Of a stretch of 64,000 nucleotides of DNA, positions 28,240-38,420 are shown in pieces (positions within the stretch are counted from its first letter, which is position 1; each line of letters starts with the position of its first letter). Position numbers and translations under genes: made by a program. The DNA is taken from the NCBI RefSeq assembly GCF_000948985.2, contig NZ_CP059733.1, positions 4,030,001 through 4,094,000 on the forward strand, in the 5' to 3' direction. The notes beneath the pieces are model-generated. The model was not told the DNA's origin. It saw only the letters and a list, made by a program, of their open reading frames with translations, and ran no database searches. Source of the DNA: Thalassomonas viridans (GTDB taxonomy: Bacteria; Pseudomonadota; Gammaproteobacteria; Enterobacterales; Alteromonadaceae).

Positions 28240-29754
28240 CTAGTGTTTAGGGGTTAATTCTGTCACCAGCTTAATGCTGGACACCATTTGATCCAGCTGG
28301 AAATGCGGCTGCAGCTGGATAACGGAATAATAATGTCCGGGTTTGCCCTGCATCTCCTTAACCTGGATCCGGGCGCTGTGCAGCGGATATTTGCTGCGCA
28401 CTTCATCGGAAGCAGAATCTGAGGCCGTGGTATATTGATGCAGCCAGGTTTGCAGCTCCTGCTCGCATAAACGGGCGGACTGGTAGGAGCCGACCTTTTC
28501 CCGTCCCAGCACCTTAAGGTAATGGGCGAACCTGGACACGCATAAAATGTATTGCAGCATGGCGGACAATTTCGCATTAACGTTTGCGGGCAAAGCATCA
28601 AACTGCAGCGGCTTTTGCACCGAAGCATTGGAATAGAACACTAAATGCTCGCTGCCGGGTACGGCTGACAGCGGAATAAAACCAAGATCAGACAAAGCTT
28701 TTTCCGCCCGGTCGCCGACTAACAGGTTCACCGAAGGCTTAGGGCTTTGCTGATACAAGTCGGTTTCATAGCGGCAAAGGGGCAAGTCGCACACCAGGCC
28801 TTTTTTCCTTTGCCCCGGCACCATGCCGCGGATCTGCCCGAACCAGCCAGACTCACTGAATGCCCGGACCAGCACGCCGGCAAAAGCAAAGGCGGCGTTG
28901 CCCCATAAATGATCCCGCTGTACATCACTGATGGCCTCTTTAAACTTAAAGCCTTCACGGCGACTGCCGTCATTAAGATAAGGGGCACGGATCAGGATAT
29001 AAGGCAAGGTCAGCCCGAGAAAACGGGCCTCCTCCATCGTCCTTAACGTATGCCACTTCAGATATTGCCCCTGTTCAAAGAAATGGCTGAAATCACTGTG
29101 GCCGGCCAAATCCGAAAAATCGTCGGCGCCAAAAAAAGACGGATGCACCGAGGTAATAAAAGGTGCAAACGCCGCCGCACAGGTACGGGCAATATCTTTC
29201 AGCACATCAATATCCCGGCCTGTGCCCCTGTTGCCCTGGCCGATATAATAATTGCCGATAATCGCCCCGAAAGGTTCGCCGCCGGACATATCGTATTCGT
29301 TGTTGTAAACCAGTTTGAAAAATTCGCTCTGTTCAAACTCGATTGCCCTGTTGATGTCTTTGCTCAATACCTGCCAGCTGCAGTCCAGCAGCTTCACCTT
29401 CACTTTCTGCTCTTTATCATACGCGGCTTTTTGGCCGATAAGATAAGCCAGACAACGCCAGCCGGCTTCCAGTGCCTGAAACTCCCGGTGATGAAGAATG
29501 ACGTTAAGCTGCCGCTCTAATTGCCGGTCGATTTCATTAACCGCTTTAAGCAGCACCGGCAGGACATGTTTTTTATCGAAAGACACCGGCTTGCCGGCAG
29601 CATTTTCCAGCCACAGCAATAAAGCTTTCAGCAGATCGGTTTCCCGTAAAAAACGCTCCACCAATTGCTTATTCTTTAACGTGCCGGCGCAAGTACCGGC
29701 AGGTGCCTGCTGAAAAATTTCATCTTCGACAAATGAAATGCTGTCCGCCGCCAT
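28240..29754 (-). CDS. Second TssC-like sheath protein (ImpD/EvpB type)
   Basis: A protein of about 504 residues homologous to TssC but clearly diverged from the main copy upstream. Shared EvpB-family segments are LNVILHHREFQALEAGWRCL, FGAIIGNYYIG and the C-terminal YPLHSARIQVKEMQGKPGHY and PHFQLDQMVSSIKLV. A pair of adjacent tssC genes is known from imp-type loci (ImpC/ImpD of Rhizobium and Agrobacterium). The second copy may form part of the sheath base or a cap. I use the ATG at 29754 rather than the GTG at 29763; AGGTG lies seven bases before the ATG. Confidence 0.88.
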   Translation of the reverse strand: MAADSISFVEDEIFQQAPAGTCAGTLKNKQLVERFLRETDLLKALLLWLENAAGKPVSFDKKHVLPVLLKAVNEIDRQLERQLNVILHHREFQALEAGWRCLAYLIGQKAAYDKEQKVKVKLLDCSWQVLSKDINRAIEFEQSEFFKLVYNNEYDMSGGEPFGAIIGNYYIGQGNRGTGRDIDVLKDIARTCAAAFAPFITSVHPSFFGADDFSDLAGHSDFSHFFEQGQYLKWHTLRTMEEARFLGLTLPYILIRAPYLNDGSRREGFKFKEAISDVQRDHLWGNAAFAFAGVLVRAFSESGWFGQIRGMVPGQRKKGLVCDLPLCRYETDLYQQSPKPSVNLLVGDRAEKALSDLGFIPLSAVPGSEHLVFYSNASVQKPLQFDALPANVNAKLSAMLQYILCVSRFAHYLKVLGREKVGSYQSARLCEQELQTWLHQYTTASDSASDEVRSKYPLHSARIQVKEMQGKPGHYYSVIQLQPHFQLDQMVSSIKLVTELTPKH

Positions 29755-29847
29755 AGTTAACACCTGTCCTCAATGCCAGAAATAACAAGGGTTCAAAGAT
29801 CAAAGCATTAAGGGAAAAGCTCTTTTTCCCTTACACTGCCCGCTTGG

Positions 29848-31341
29848 CTAACCCACGCTGGGGATCTTGGCCACTAAACGCAGGGAGGCCGTCAACTCTT
29901 CCATCTGCAGCCAGGGACGCAGCCAGGCAACGGCATTATAGGAGCCGGGCTGTCCGGGAATTTCCTTGACCTGCACCTTAGCGTCCGCCAGCGGATATTT
30001 CGCCCGGATTTCCTGTCCGCCGCCTTCCGAGGCATTGACAAAAGACAAAATCCAGCGGTTAAGCCAGGACTCGACATCTTCGGCTTCCATAAAACTGCCG
30101 ATCTTATCCCGGGCCATTACTTTTAAATAATGGGCAAAGCGCGAGGTCGCCATCAGGTAAGGCAGGCGAGCGGAAATCGCGGCATTGGCGGTGGCATCGT
30201 GGCTGTCGTAGACCTTAGGTTTCTGACAGGACTGGGAGCCGAAAAATACCGCATAATCCGTATGTTTATAATGGCACAAAGGCAAAAAGCCCAGCTTGCT
30301 CAGTTCGGCTTCGCGGCGGTCGGTTATGCCAATTTCGGTGGGGCACATCAGATCAGGGTCACCGTCGTCGCTGGTAAAGATATGGGCGGGCAGGCCTTCA
30401 ACCTTGCCGCCGCCTTCGGCGCCGCGTATGGCGGTACAAAAGCCGTATTCGCTGAACGCCCGGGTCATGTTGGTGGCCATCACATAAGCCGCGTTCATCC
30501 AGCAGTAATCATCATGGGCCGTGGTCACGGAGCGGGTGCCGGTTTCATCCAGGTCAAATTCTTCAAAACTGAATTCTTCCACCACCTTAGTCGCCTGACC
30601 GTATGGCAGGCGGGCCAGCACCCTGGGCATAGTCAAAGTCACAAAACGTGAGTCGTCGCTGTCCCTGAACGAGCGCCATTTGGTATATTCCAGCGACTCA
30701 AACACTTTTTCCAGATCCCTGGGTTTGCTTAATTCGGTCCAGTCGTCAAAACCGAACAGGGAGGCACCCGAGGCAGAAATAAAGGGGCAAAAACCGGCGG
30801 CGGCAACGTTTGACATTAACGACAGGGTTTCTATGTCTTCCGGATGATTGGTAAATTCATAATCGCCGATCAGGGCGCCATAGGGCTCTCCCCCCGGCGT
30901 GCCGAATTCCGCTTCGTAAATCTTTTTAAAGATCTGACTCTGGTCAAATTCCACCGCCTTGCTTAGGTCTTTGTGCAACTCTTTTTTACTCAGGCTCATC
31001 ATACGGATTTTTAAAGTGGCGTTGGTTTCCGAATTTTGCACCGTATGGTTGAGACCGCGCCAGCTGCCTTCAAGCTTTTGAAACTCATCATGATGCATGA
31101 TGGCCGACAGCTGTTTGGAGATAGTTTCATCTATCACCTTGATCGCCTGGTTAAAGGTCACCGTCAGGTTTTTATTCCACTTGACCGTGCCTTTGAGCGC
31201 TTCCTCGGTCAGGGCCCGGATCAGCTCTTCCGCCCGGGAGCTGTCGGTTTGTTTGGTGGCGTCTATGGCCTGCCCCAAAATGGACAGGCTTTCACCGCTG
31301 GCAACGCTTTCCTGGTTAAGTGTTTCATTTTGCGTGGTCAT
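29848..31341 (-). CDS. tssC: T6SS contractile sheath large subunit TssC
   Basis: A 497-residue sheath protein (VipB/EvpB family). Key segments are [37 protein letters not shown], a [20 protein letters not shown] stretch, [19 protein letters not shown] and the C-terminal [18 protein letters not shown]. With TssB it forms the sheath whose contraction drives Hcp/VgrG outward and which ClpV recycles. Its start overlaps the tssB stop by four bases (ATGA), so the two subunits are made in a coupled ratio. Confidence 0.97.
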   Translation of the reverse strand: MTTQNETLNQESVASGESLSILGQAIDATKQTDSSRAEELIRALTEEALKGTVKWNKNLTVTFNQAIKVIDETISKQLSAIMHHDEFQKLEGSWRGLNHTVQNSETNATLKIRMMSLSKKELHKDLSKAVEFDQSQIFKKIYEAEFGTPGGEPYGALIGDYEFTNHPEDIETLSLMSNVAAAGFCPFISASGASLFGFDDWTELSKPRDLEKVFESLEYTKWRSFRDSDDSRFVTLTMPRVLARLPYGQATKVVEEFSFEEFDLDETGTRSVTTAHDDYCWMNAAYVMATNMTRAFSEYGFCTAIRGAEGGGKVEGLPAHIFTSDDGDPDLMCPTEIGITDRREAELSKLGFLPLCHYKHTDYAVFFGSQSCQKPKVYDSHDATANAAISARLPYLMATSRFAHYLKVMARDKIGSFMEAEDVESWLNRWILSFVNASEGGGQEIRAKYPLADAKVQVKEIPGQPGSYNAVAWLRPWLQMEELTASLRLVAKIPSVG

Positions 31342-31844
31342 TCCTGGTCCCCTTTTAAGTCAAGCTCGTCCGCCAGCTGATCCAAACTTTTGGTATTGCT
31401 GAGGACATCTTCGAGTATATTTTCCAGATCTTCAGATCTGTCGACTTTGGTCATCAAATCCCTGAGCTTGTTTCTCGTTTCCATTAACTTTTTTAAGGGT
31501 TCAACCTGGTTGACGATCGCCGCCGGTTCAAAGTCCTGCAGCGAATTAAAACTTAGCGCCACTTTTAGCTGGCTATCTTCATCTTCCACCAGGGTATTGT
31601 CGACGGCAATGTTCAGGGTCGGGTTCATGCGTTTAAGGATATCGTCAAAATTATCCCGGTCGATTTGCACAAAACGCCTGTCTTTAAGGGGCTTAAGATC
31701 TTGGGTATTATGACCGCTGAAATCTCCGGTTACCCCGATAACAAAAGGCAATTCCTTTTTGACGACGGCTCCCTCGGTTTCCACATCGTATGTGATGTGT
31801 ACCCGGGGTTTTCGCACCTTTTTTAATTTGTCATGTATACCCAT
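31338..31844 (-). CDS. tssB: T6SS contractile sheath small subunit TssB
   Basis: A 168-residue VipA-family protein. The family opening [32 protein letters not shown] and the segment [20 protein letters not shown] are clear, and the helical C-terminus ([20 protein letters not shown] onward, then the charged coiled tail) is complete. It pairs with TssC. It lies 217 bases downstream of tssA; that gap has no gene. Confidence 0.97.
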   Translation of the reverse strand: MGIHDKLKKVRKPRVHITYDVETEGAVVKKELPFVIGVTGDFSGHNTQDLKPLKDRRFVQIDRDNFDDILKRMNPTLNIAVDNTLVEDEDSQLKVALSFNSLQDFEPAAIVNQVEPLKKLMETRNKLRDLMTKVDRSEDLENILEDVLSNTKSLDQLADELDLKGDQE

Positions 31845-32061
31845 GTGAGCTCCTTTGTATCACTAATGTTTCTTTTTCACTGAGTCAGCACAAAACCAGG
31901 CACTACAAACGACGCACTAAACTGCCTTCTCCATATCAATAAATGTAATAACTCCAACCGGGCTTTGACTAAAGCATCACTCCGGTACATCCGACAGCTC
32001 AGCGGCCGTCCATATCTTTTCACGACTTTTAACTGCTTTTTACCCTTGCCGCCAATGCCGG

Positions 32062-33174
32062 TTAATCATCAATTTTGATCCCGGATAATTTAAAAAAGCC
32101 ATTACGGGCTTCGCCATCGGCGATCAGTTCCTCAAGTAATTCGGGTAAACTCAATTCGCTCCAGCGGATCACCTGTTCGATGGCATAAGACATAGGTGAA
32201 TGGGGTTCGGTTTTACGGAAAAACGCTGCGATTTGATCTAAATTTTTAATCGCCTGTTCTCGGCTGTTAAGCTGCTCTAGGGCACCGGAAACCACGGCAG
32301 CCGCCTGCGGGGTTTCCCCGCCGCTTTTCACGTCATCTCCCGCTTGCCCTCCGGGCCCGGCAGCGGTTTCCTTTTCGAGGATATCTTTGGCTATGCTTTT
32401 GATATTATTGGCGCAGCCCGCTATGGCCTGGCTGATATAACTGGTGGGTTGGGGCTCTCCCGCCATGGCGCTGTCCATCGCGACCGATAAGCGGGCAAAA
32501 GCCGATTGCGCCGCTTCGACATCCCGGTTTAGTTTAAGATAAAAGTCCGCTGCCGTTTCTTTAATGCTGAGCTGCACCGCTTCCAAAGACACAGCCCCCG
32601 CTTCAAAACGTTTCTGCTGTTTTTCCGCGTCAAGGCGATCGACTTCAAGCGCCTGCTCATATTGCCAGCTGGCATAAGGGCCTTCACTTGTCCCCTGGGT
32701 GATCAAAATCGCCTTAATCGGCTGGATCAGCGAACCTTCGCTGTCAATGCCGTTTAAGCCGATCAGGGGAGCAAGGCGCTCGGAAAGGTCGCCGGAATCC
32801 GGGGTCGGATACAGGTTTTGCCAGTAACGTTCGATAAGCTCGGTTGCCAGGTTAAAACCAAAAGCCAGGCCTTCAAAGCCATGCAGGCGGCATAAGGCTT
32901 CAATAAGCCAGGCGACAAATTCAAGATCTTTACCTGAGTCTTTTAACGCCGGCGGCACCTGTTCGAGCACGGGACGCCACTCTCCCGCCAGGGATAACAG
33001 GCCTTCATCATCCACCAGGGCATTTCTCTCTTTCGCCCGGGCATTGTTGCGTATGTCTTTAAGCAGATAATAGGTTGAAGTGGGGGAAACATCCGCACGG
33101 GGATCCATTCCGGCCGGGGCCTTGTCCGCTACCGGCTGGATAAGTTCGTCAAGTACAAGAGTCAGGGGATTCAA
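32062..33174 (-). CDS. tssA: T6SS assembly protein TssA
   Basis: A 370-residue protein with the N-terminal ImpA domain (PAGMDPRADVSPTSTYYLLK, WRPVLEQVPPALKDSGKDLE, WLIEALCRLHGFEGLAFG, YWQNLYPTPD) and a helical C-terminal part closing with PHSPMSYAIEQVIRWSELSL. TssA caps and guides tube and sheath growth. The only start that keeps the full family N-terminus is a TTG at 33174, with AAGGA about ten bases upstream; the next ATG would cut off 22 residues including the domain start. The TTG may hold expression low. Confidence 0.92.
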   Translation of the reverse strand: MNPLTLVLDELIQPVADKAPAGMDPRADVSPTSTYYLLKDIRNNARAKERNALVDDEGLLSLAGEWRPVLEQVPPALKDSGKDLEFVAWLIEALCRLHGFEGLAFGFNLATELIERYWQNLYPTPDSGDLSERLAPLIGLNGIDSEGSLIQPIKAILITQGTSEGPYASWQYEQALEVDRLDAEKQQKRFEAGAVSLEAVQLSIKETAADFYLKLNRDVEAAQSAFARLSVAMDSAMAGEPQPTSYISQAIAGCANNIKSIAKDILEKETAAGPGGQAGDDVKSGGETPQAAAVVSGALEQLNSREQAIKNLDQIAAFFRKTEPHSPMSYAIEQVIRWSELSLPELLEELIADGEARNGFFKLSGIKIDD

Positions 33175-33339
33175 ACTTATATTCGTCCTTGAATAATAAA
33201 AAGTTTGGCCAACCGCTTTTAAGCCATACGCACGCAGGTTATATTTTAACCTATATTAGCCCAAGTAAGGTTAAGAATACAGGGGAATTTTTAACCAAAA
33301 CTCCCTCGATTTTCCCCTCAGGCCGTCATTGTTTTCCCT

Positions 33340-34119
33340 TCAGGATTTATTAAAAAGCGGTATGGTGCTTTCATCACCGTTGCGCGAAAACACCTCATTT
33401 TGCTGGCTGTTTTTAACCAAAATACAGGTGACATTATCCCGGGCATTCCTGACCAGGGACGCATGCATCAGGGCCATACCGGCATCGATAATATTGCCCG
33501 AAAGCAGGGTATGCTCAATTTCAAAATCGCTGACTTCTTTATTTAAACCGTCGCTGCATAACAAAAAGACATCGCCGCTTTGCAGCCGCCCGCTTTTAAC
33601 ATCCACCTCAAGTTTGCTGTCAACCCCTACCGCCCGGGTAATGACATTGGCCAGCGGATGGTGCTCCGCTTCTTCGGCGCGCAAAACCCCTTCATCCACC
33701 ATGTCATTGACCTGGCTGTGATCTTTGGTGATCTGGCTAAAGTGCTCATCCCGAAGCAGATAACCCCGGCTGTCCCCGACCCAGAGCAGATGATAATTGT
33801 CATCGTGGATCCATAAAATCACTACGGTGCTGCCGGCAACCTTACCGGAAAATTCATTGGCGCTCATCAATCGCAATTTATCGTTTGCTTCCTGCAGTGC
33901 GCGGGTCAACAGCTCGCAGCTCATTTGCTCAACCGGTACGCTTTCCGCAACACTTTGTATGGTATCTATCACCAACTGGCTGGCAACATCTCCTGCCGCA
34001 TGCCCTCCCATACCATCGGCAACCACCCAGATCCCCAATGAAGGCAATTCCAAAAAAGCATCTTCATTGATCTTTCTTACCGTACCCCTATGAGTTTGCG
34101 CATGACTTGATTGAGCCAT
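33340..34119 (-). CDS. pppA: PP2C-type Ser/Thr phosphatase of the T6SS threonine-phosphorylation pathway
   Basis: A 259-residue PPM/PP2C phosphatase. Metal-binding motifs are in order: VRKINEDAFLE, VVADGMGGHAAG, WVGDSRGYLL, CSDGLNKEV and ARDNVTCILV. With the kinase PpkA and the FHA protein encoded upstream it forms the post-translational switch in which Fha phosphorylation promotes assembly and PppA reverses it. It overlaps the tagF stop by one base (TAATG). There is no membrane segment, so it acts in the cytoplasm. Confidence 0.93.
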   Translation of the reverse strand: MAQSSHAQTHRGTVRKINEDAFLELPSLGIWVVADGMGGHAAGDVASQLVIDTIQSVAESVPVEQMSCELLTRALQEANDKLRLMSANEFSGKVAGSTVVILWIHDDNYHLLWVGDSRGYLLRDEHFSQITKDHSQVNDMVDEGVLRAEEAEHHPLANVITRAVGVDSKLEVDVKSGRLQSGDVFLLCSDGLNKEVSDFEIEHTLLSGNIIDAGMALMHASLVRNARDNVTCILVKNSQQNEVFSRNGDESTIPLFNKS

Positions 34120-34841
34120 TATAATTCCTTTCTTTGTATTTCACTGGTATTCCAGTTTCGCTGTTGCCACTGGCCGTCCAACATGGCAACAAATTGGCTT
34201 ACCTGGGGCAAGCCGTCGGTAACAATAAAGCAGGGCTCAACCAGCTCTGAGCCCAAGGTCCACCACAGGCTGTAATTGCCAAAATGGTGGAGATATTGGT
34301 GGTGCAGCAATTCAATCGGCTCGGGGGCCATATTTCCCTGAATCACCCAGCCTTTTTTTATCTTATCTTCAGATTCAATATGGCTAATATAAATCTGCTC
34401 GCCGCAGACCTCCTGCGCCTGTTCTTTTAACTGCCCAAACCAGGCTTCGAGGTCAAAATCATCCTCCAATACCTCTAGGATGACATTTTCAAAGCTGGCA
34501 GACCAGTTATTTTTATGCCAGGCCTGCAAAGGCGAGACATTATGCAGGGCCGCCAGGGTAAAAGGAAAATGCCTGCTCACCTGATCGACACTGGGGATTA
34601 AAGTACCCAACACCCCGGATTCACAACAGACCCCGGGGGATAAGGCAAAGTGCCATACCGGGCTGGTAAGGTAACAATCGAGCCAGCCATCCTGCACCTG
34701 CTCCCGGCTCACCGCCACCACCGCCTGCAGCCATTCATTCCAGTTTTTTAAAAAATCCGGGTTAAAATCGCTTTGCACAAAATCCCCCCGGGCGGGGATT
34801 TTACCGCAAAAACCCAGTTCTTTTATAAGGTGGTCGGACAT
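34119..34841 (-). CDS. tagF: T6SS regulator TagF (ImpM family)
   Basis: A protein of about 240 residues. The family start GFCGKIPARGDFVQ, the LTSPVWHFALSPGVC segment and a DxVSRHFPF box are diagnostic of TagF/ImpM. In Pseudomonas TagF represses T6SS assembly by holding Fha and acts in parallel to PpkA/PppA. I start at the ATG at 34841 because GGAGGG precedes it by seven bases; an in-frame TTG at 34868 has no such site. The start lies 19 bases inside the end of tssM, and the stop overlaps the phosphatase gene. Confidence 0.94.
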   Translation of the reverse strand: MSDHLIKELGFCGKIPARGDFVQSDFNPDFLKNWNEWLQAVVAVSREQVQDGWLDCYLTSPVWHFALSPGVCCESGVLGTLIPSVDQVSRHFPFTLAALHNVSPLQAWHKNNWSASFENVILEVLEDDFDLEAWFGQLKEQAQEVCGEQIYISHIESEDKIKKGWVIQGNMAPEPIELLHHQYLHHFGNYSLWWTLGSELVEPCFIVTDGLPQVSQFVAMLDGQWQQRNWNTSEIQRKEL

Positions 34842-37800
34842 GAAAAGCCCTCCAGATTCAACATCCAAAACGGGTTGTTAACACTGTTGGGCATAAACTT
34901 AAGCCTGGCATTATAACCACTTAACTTGATTTCCAACAAACCGTCCGACTTAGTCTTCGGCCTTTCCCGGTTTAACTTGTCCAAAAAGCGAAATAATGAC
35001 CACTCGCCGGAATATTTGGCATTGATGGAGCGGCCGCCATTGGGAGGCGTAAAGGCAATGCGTGTTTCGCTGTTGGCGCTGGGTCCCGGCCAGATAAACT
35101 GCTCTTTTCTTGGCGGCCCGTGGCGGTAGTTTAACTGCTGGCCGTCAATTTCTAGCATAAAGAGACTGACATTGCGGTCTAAGGCCTGGGGCTGCAGACT
35201 GAAATTAACCCTGGGCGACTTCATTCCGGCTTCAAAAAAAGCCTCACGGATTTTCTTGGTATCCTGGTACATGATTAAGATTTCCTGACTGATACCTATA
35301 TCTTTGGTGAAATGCCAGGGCTGCCGGCTGGTATCGACATAGGCCTTAAGGTACCTGTTCCAGAACTTATCCAGAGTGCCTTCATAACCGAAAAAGCGGC
35401 TGAAGTCTCTCAGACGCACATCCTGGCTGGATTTGCGGTTAAAGGGATAACGGCCACTGATGCCGCGGCGAAACTCCGACAGCACCTGGGATCTCCAGAT
35501 CCCGTTTAACCTTTCATTCTGGTTGGCCCGCGCCAGTCCTTTGGTCTGGGTGGCTATAGTGTCGAGCCAGTTGGCCAGGGGGTAAGGCATATCGACGATA
35601 TGCTCGGAAAGCTCATTGCCCAGCTGTTCAAAATTACTTTCCAGCTTCTGATTCATATAAGAGCTGGACTGGCTGCTGGTCTGGGCCACCCTATCGAGAT
35701 TACGGTTTATCGAACGTAAAATGCCCTGAACCTTATCCAACTGGCTCATATCTACCGCCAACAGCTCGCTAAAGGCCTGTTCCACTTCTTTGCCCGGTAA
35801 TTCGAGCTTGAGCCCTTTATCCGGCAATAACCGGCTCAGACGGGATTTTTTCGATTGAAAGGCAAGGTCCGCCGCATTTTTTGCCACTCCCGCCGCCGCT
35901 TTTTCATTACCCGAAAGTGGAATCTTGGTCAGCTGAACATTTTTCTTCACCGCGGCAATAATACTTTTTACCGGGGCATCTGGGCTGGATAAGGCATGGG
36001 TAATTTTCTCCCCGTCCCGGGAATTGGCATAAGATTTCAGGGTCAGATCGCTTAAGAAGTCTTCCCAGTAAAAGATATAATCCCGGATATATTTCTGCTC
36101 CAGCTGCTCGGCAATCTTGATTTTCGTGGCTTCATCCAGGGTATTGAGATCGTCACCATAAACCCAGCTGTCTTCGATTAACCTTTTGATCACGCGTTTT
36201 TTTTCTATGCTGAAAATACCGTGGAAGCCGCTATAGGTAAACAGCCCCGGAATCCCCTGATTAAAGCTGCGCCCGCTTTGAAAGGTGAAGCCCTCCAGGC
36301 TGTCCGGGCTTAAGATATCCACCAGTTTAAAATCCGGGATACTGCTCTGGATAAAATCGCTTTTTAGCCTTTGATAGGCCCGCTCCACTAAAGGCAGTTG
36401 AGTCAAACTCTCACGGGCCCGGGCAACAACCGCCTCGGAAAAATCCTCTCCCCTCATGCCCAGCTCAAGCGCCGTGGCCAGATGCTGATTCAGCTCGGTA
36501 CGAATACCGGCATTGATCTCGCCGGGAATGTAACGATCAAAATAAGCGGAAAACCAGATCTTGATATCTTCTTCGACATAATACCTGGGGTGGTAAAGCA
36601 TAAGATAGGTTTTTAAGGTTTCATACAGGTAGTTAAGATGCAGGGAGTTATTCGACATCTCCTGACTCAGCACTTTTATCAGGTAAGGCATAAGGTATCC
36701 CTGCAACGCCCGTTCATAGGCGGCAACCGCGGGCTGTTTTAACTTGTCCCCCTGATATAACCCCATGGTTCTGGCACCGGCTAACGGCTCGCCGTCATAA
36801 CCCACAGGCAAGGCCCTTAAGCCGGTTAAACCTTTGGTTAAGGTGATAATCTCAGTATCCTTGTTTAAACCGCCATCGCTGACCTCCCGGTATTGCACCA
36901 GGGCCTGATGGGTTTGGTCCACCAGGGCACTGTTCCAGTCGTAACTGCTCCACCAGGCATAACTCAGCCCTAAAGTTAGCAGTGAGGCCGCGGCGATAAC
37001 GCCGCGCCTTAACAAGCTGTTTTGCTTGTCGCGCTGGCGGTTGGTGGTGGCGAGATTCTTTTCGGGGAAAATGACTTCTTCAAGCAAACCTTTGATAAAA
37101 TAACCCCGGACCTGTTTGGCGGGTTGTGACTTGAGCTGGTTCCGGACCCCGGTGGATAAATGGGCGCTGAGGTGGTCTATCGGCGTGCCTTCCTGGGTGG
37201 CGCTGGTAAGATACACCCCGCGCAGCATTGGCACTTCTTCATAGGCATTGGGAGAGAAAATTTCTTTTAAAAAATCGTCGGCAGCGCTTTGCAGCAACCT
37301 GAGCTGCTTGGGAAATTCATAAATGATGGCGCGGCGATCCAGATCCCTTTCGACTTTTAACCGGCTATTGATACGGGCATTCAGGTTTTTCAGCAGGCCA
37401 TGAAACTCTTTATTAAAGCCGCTGACAATACTGCCCTGTTCGTCCTGTGCATTGAGGGCAAAAGTCACCCCCCAGATCTGTTCGCAATCTTCTTTGGCAA
37501 AATCATCAAAAAACTCATTAAATCCCGCCACCAGATCCGATTTTGACAGCAACACATAAACGGGAAAAGTCATGCCCAGCTGGTTCTGCAACTCCTGCAA
37601 ACGCTGCTTGATCGCCCTGGCATGGAGATTCCGCTCGGTTTTGGTCTGGTTAAGCAGCTCCGCCATGCCCATGGAAATGATCACCCCGTTAATGGGACGC
37701 AGCGGCCGGAATTTTTTTAACAGCCCCAAAAACCCCTGCCAGGCGCGGGCGTCCTGTCTGGCATGGCTGTCTTGTGTGGTATAACGCCCGGCAGTATCTA

Positions 37801-38362
37801 TCAGTACCGCTTTATTGGTAAACCACCAGTCGCAGTGGCGGGTGCCGCCCACCCCCTGGATCATGTCTATGCCCATTTTTTCCTTTAACGGGTATTCCAG
37901 TCCGGAGTTTTGTATCGCCGTGGTTTTGCCTGAGCCCGGCGGCCCTATCATGATGTACCAGGGCAGTTCATATATGCCCTTATTTTTCTCGAATCTGGTA
38001 TTTTTCAGGATATCTATGGCCTGGGCCATTTTTTTGTGCAAAAGGTCAATTTCCGCTTTCGCCCTGTCCTCCGCCGAGCCCTTGTCGGTCTCCTCACCAT
38101 TGATCAGCTTGTCGACCATTTGCTCATTATTTTTTTTATCCTGGGCTTTAAAAGTCAGGTTGAACAGACCCCAAATGATCACTATCAGGAGCAAAACAAT
38201 AATACGGGTTGAGGGGCTCAGCAAAGGCTCATAGCCGGCAATGGCAATCAGGGGACCGCCGAACCAAATCAGCAGGGCCAGGCAGATCAACCCCAAAGCT
38301 GTGATCAGCACTTTAGGTTTAAGCTTTGACAGGTACTTTTTACTTGTTTCTTTAAACGACAT
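34823..38362 (-). CDS. tssM: T6SS inner-membrane protein TssM (IcmF)
   Basis: A 1179-residue IcmF protein, the main spanning component of the TssJLM membrane complex. Two N-terminal membrane helices (VLITALGLICLALLIWFGG and the TRIIVLLLIVIIWGLFNLTF region) precede a cytoplasmic NTPase domain with an intact Walker A GPPGSGKTT near residue 138 and IDTAGRY as Walker B region. A third membrane segment near residue 455 leads to the large periplasmic domain, with the C-terminal jelly-roll that binds TssJ. The intact Walker A means the ATPase function may be kept, which not all TssM proteins have. It lies between tssL and tagF. Confidence 0.96.
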   Translation of the reverse strand: MSFKETSKKYLSKLKPKVLITALGLICLALLIWFGGPLIAIAGYEPLLSPSTRIIVLLLIVIIWGLFNLTFKAQDKKNNEQMVDKLINGEETDKGSAEDRAKAEIDLLHKKMAQAIDILKNTRFEKNKGIYELPWYIMIGPPGSGKTTAIQNSGLEYPLKEKMGIDMIQGVGGTRHCDWWFTNKAVLIDTAGRYTTQDSHARQDARAWQGFLGLLKKFRPLRPINGVIISMGMAELLNQTKTERNLHARAIKQRLQELQNQLGMTFPVYVLLSKSDLVAGFNEFFDDFAKEDCEQIWGVTFALNAQDEQGSIVSGFNKEFHGLLKNLNARINSRLKVERDLDRRAIIYEFPKQLRLLQSAADDFLKEIFSPNAYEEVPMLRGVYLTSATQEGTPIDHLSAHLSTGVRNQLKSQPAKQVRGYFIKGLLEEVIFPEKNLATTNRQRDKQNSLLRRGVIAAASLLTLGLSYAWWSSYDWNSALVDQTHQALVQYREVSDGGLNKDTEIITLTKGLTGLRALPVGYDGEPLAGARTMGLYQGDKLKQPAVAAYERALQGYLMPYLIKVLSQEMSNNSLHLNYLYETLKTYLMLYHPRYYVEEDIKIWFSAYFDRYIPGEINAGIRTELNQHLATALELGMRGEDFSEAVVARARESLTQLPLVERAYQRLKSDFIQSSIPDFKLVDILSPDSLEGFTFQSGRSFNQGIPGLFTYSGFHGIFSIEKKRVIKRLIEDSWVYGDDLNTLDEATKIKIAEQLEQKYIRDYIFYWEDFLSDLTLKSYANSRDGEKITHALSSPDAPVKSIIAAVKKNVQLTKIPLSGNEKAAAGVAKNAADLAFQSKKSRLSRLLPDKGLKLELPGKEVEQAFSELLAVDMSQLDKVQGILRSINRNLDRVAQTSSQSSSYMNQKLESNFEQLGNELSEHIVDMPYPLANWLDTIATQTKGLARANQNERLNGIWRSQVLSEFRRGISGRYPFNRKSSQDVRLRDFSRFFGYEGTLDKFWNRYLKAYVDTSRQPWHFTKDIGISQEILIMYQDTKKIREAFFEAGMKSPRVNFSLQPQALDRNVSLFMLEIDGQQLNYRHGPPRKEQFIWPGPSANSETRIAFTPPNGGRSINAKYSGEWSLFRFLDKLNRERPKTKSDGLLEIKLSGYNARLKFMPNSVNNPFWMLNLEGFSCPTTL

Positions 38363-38420
38363 ATTGCATTCCCTTAATGACGATTAAAAATTTCGGTGTT
38401 TATCACGGTAGAACGGTAAA

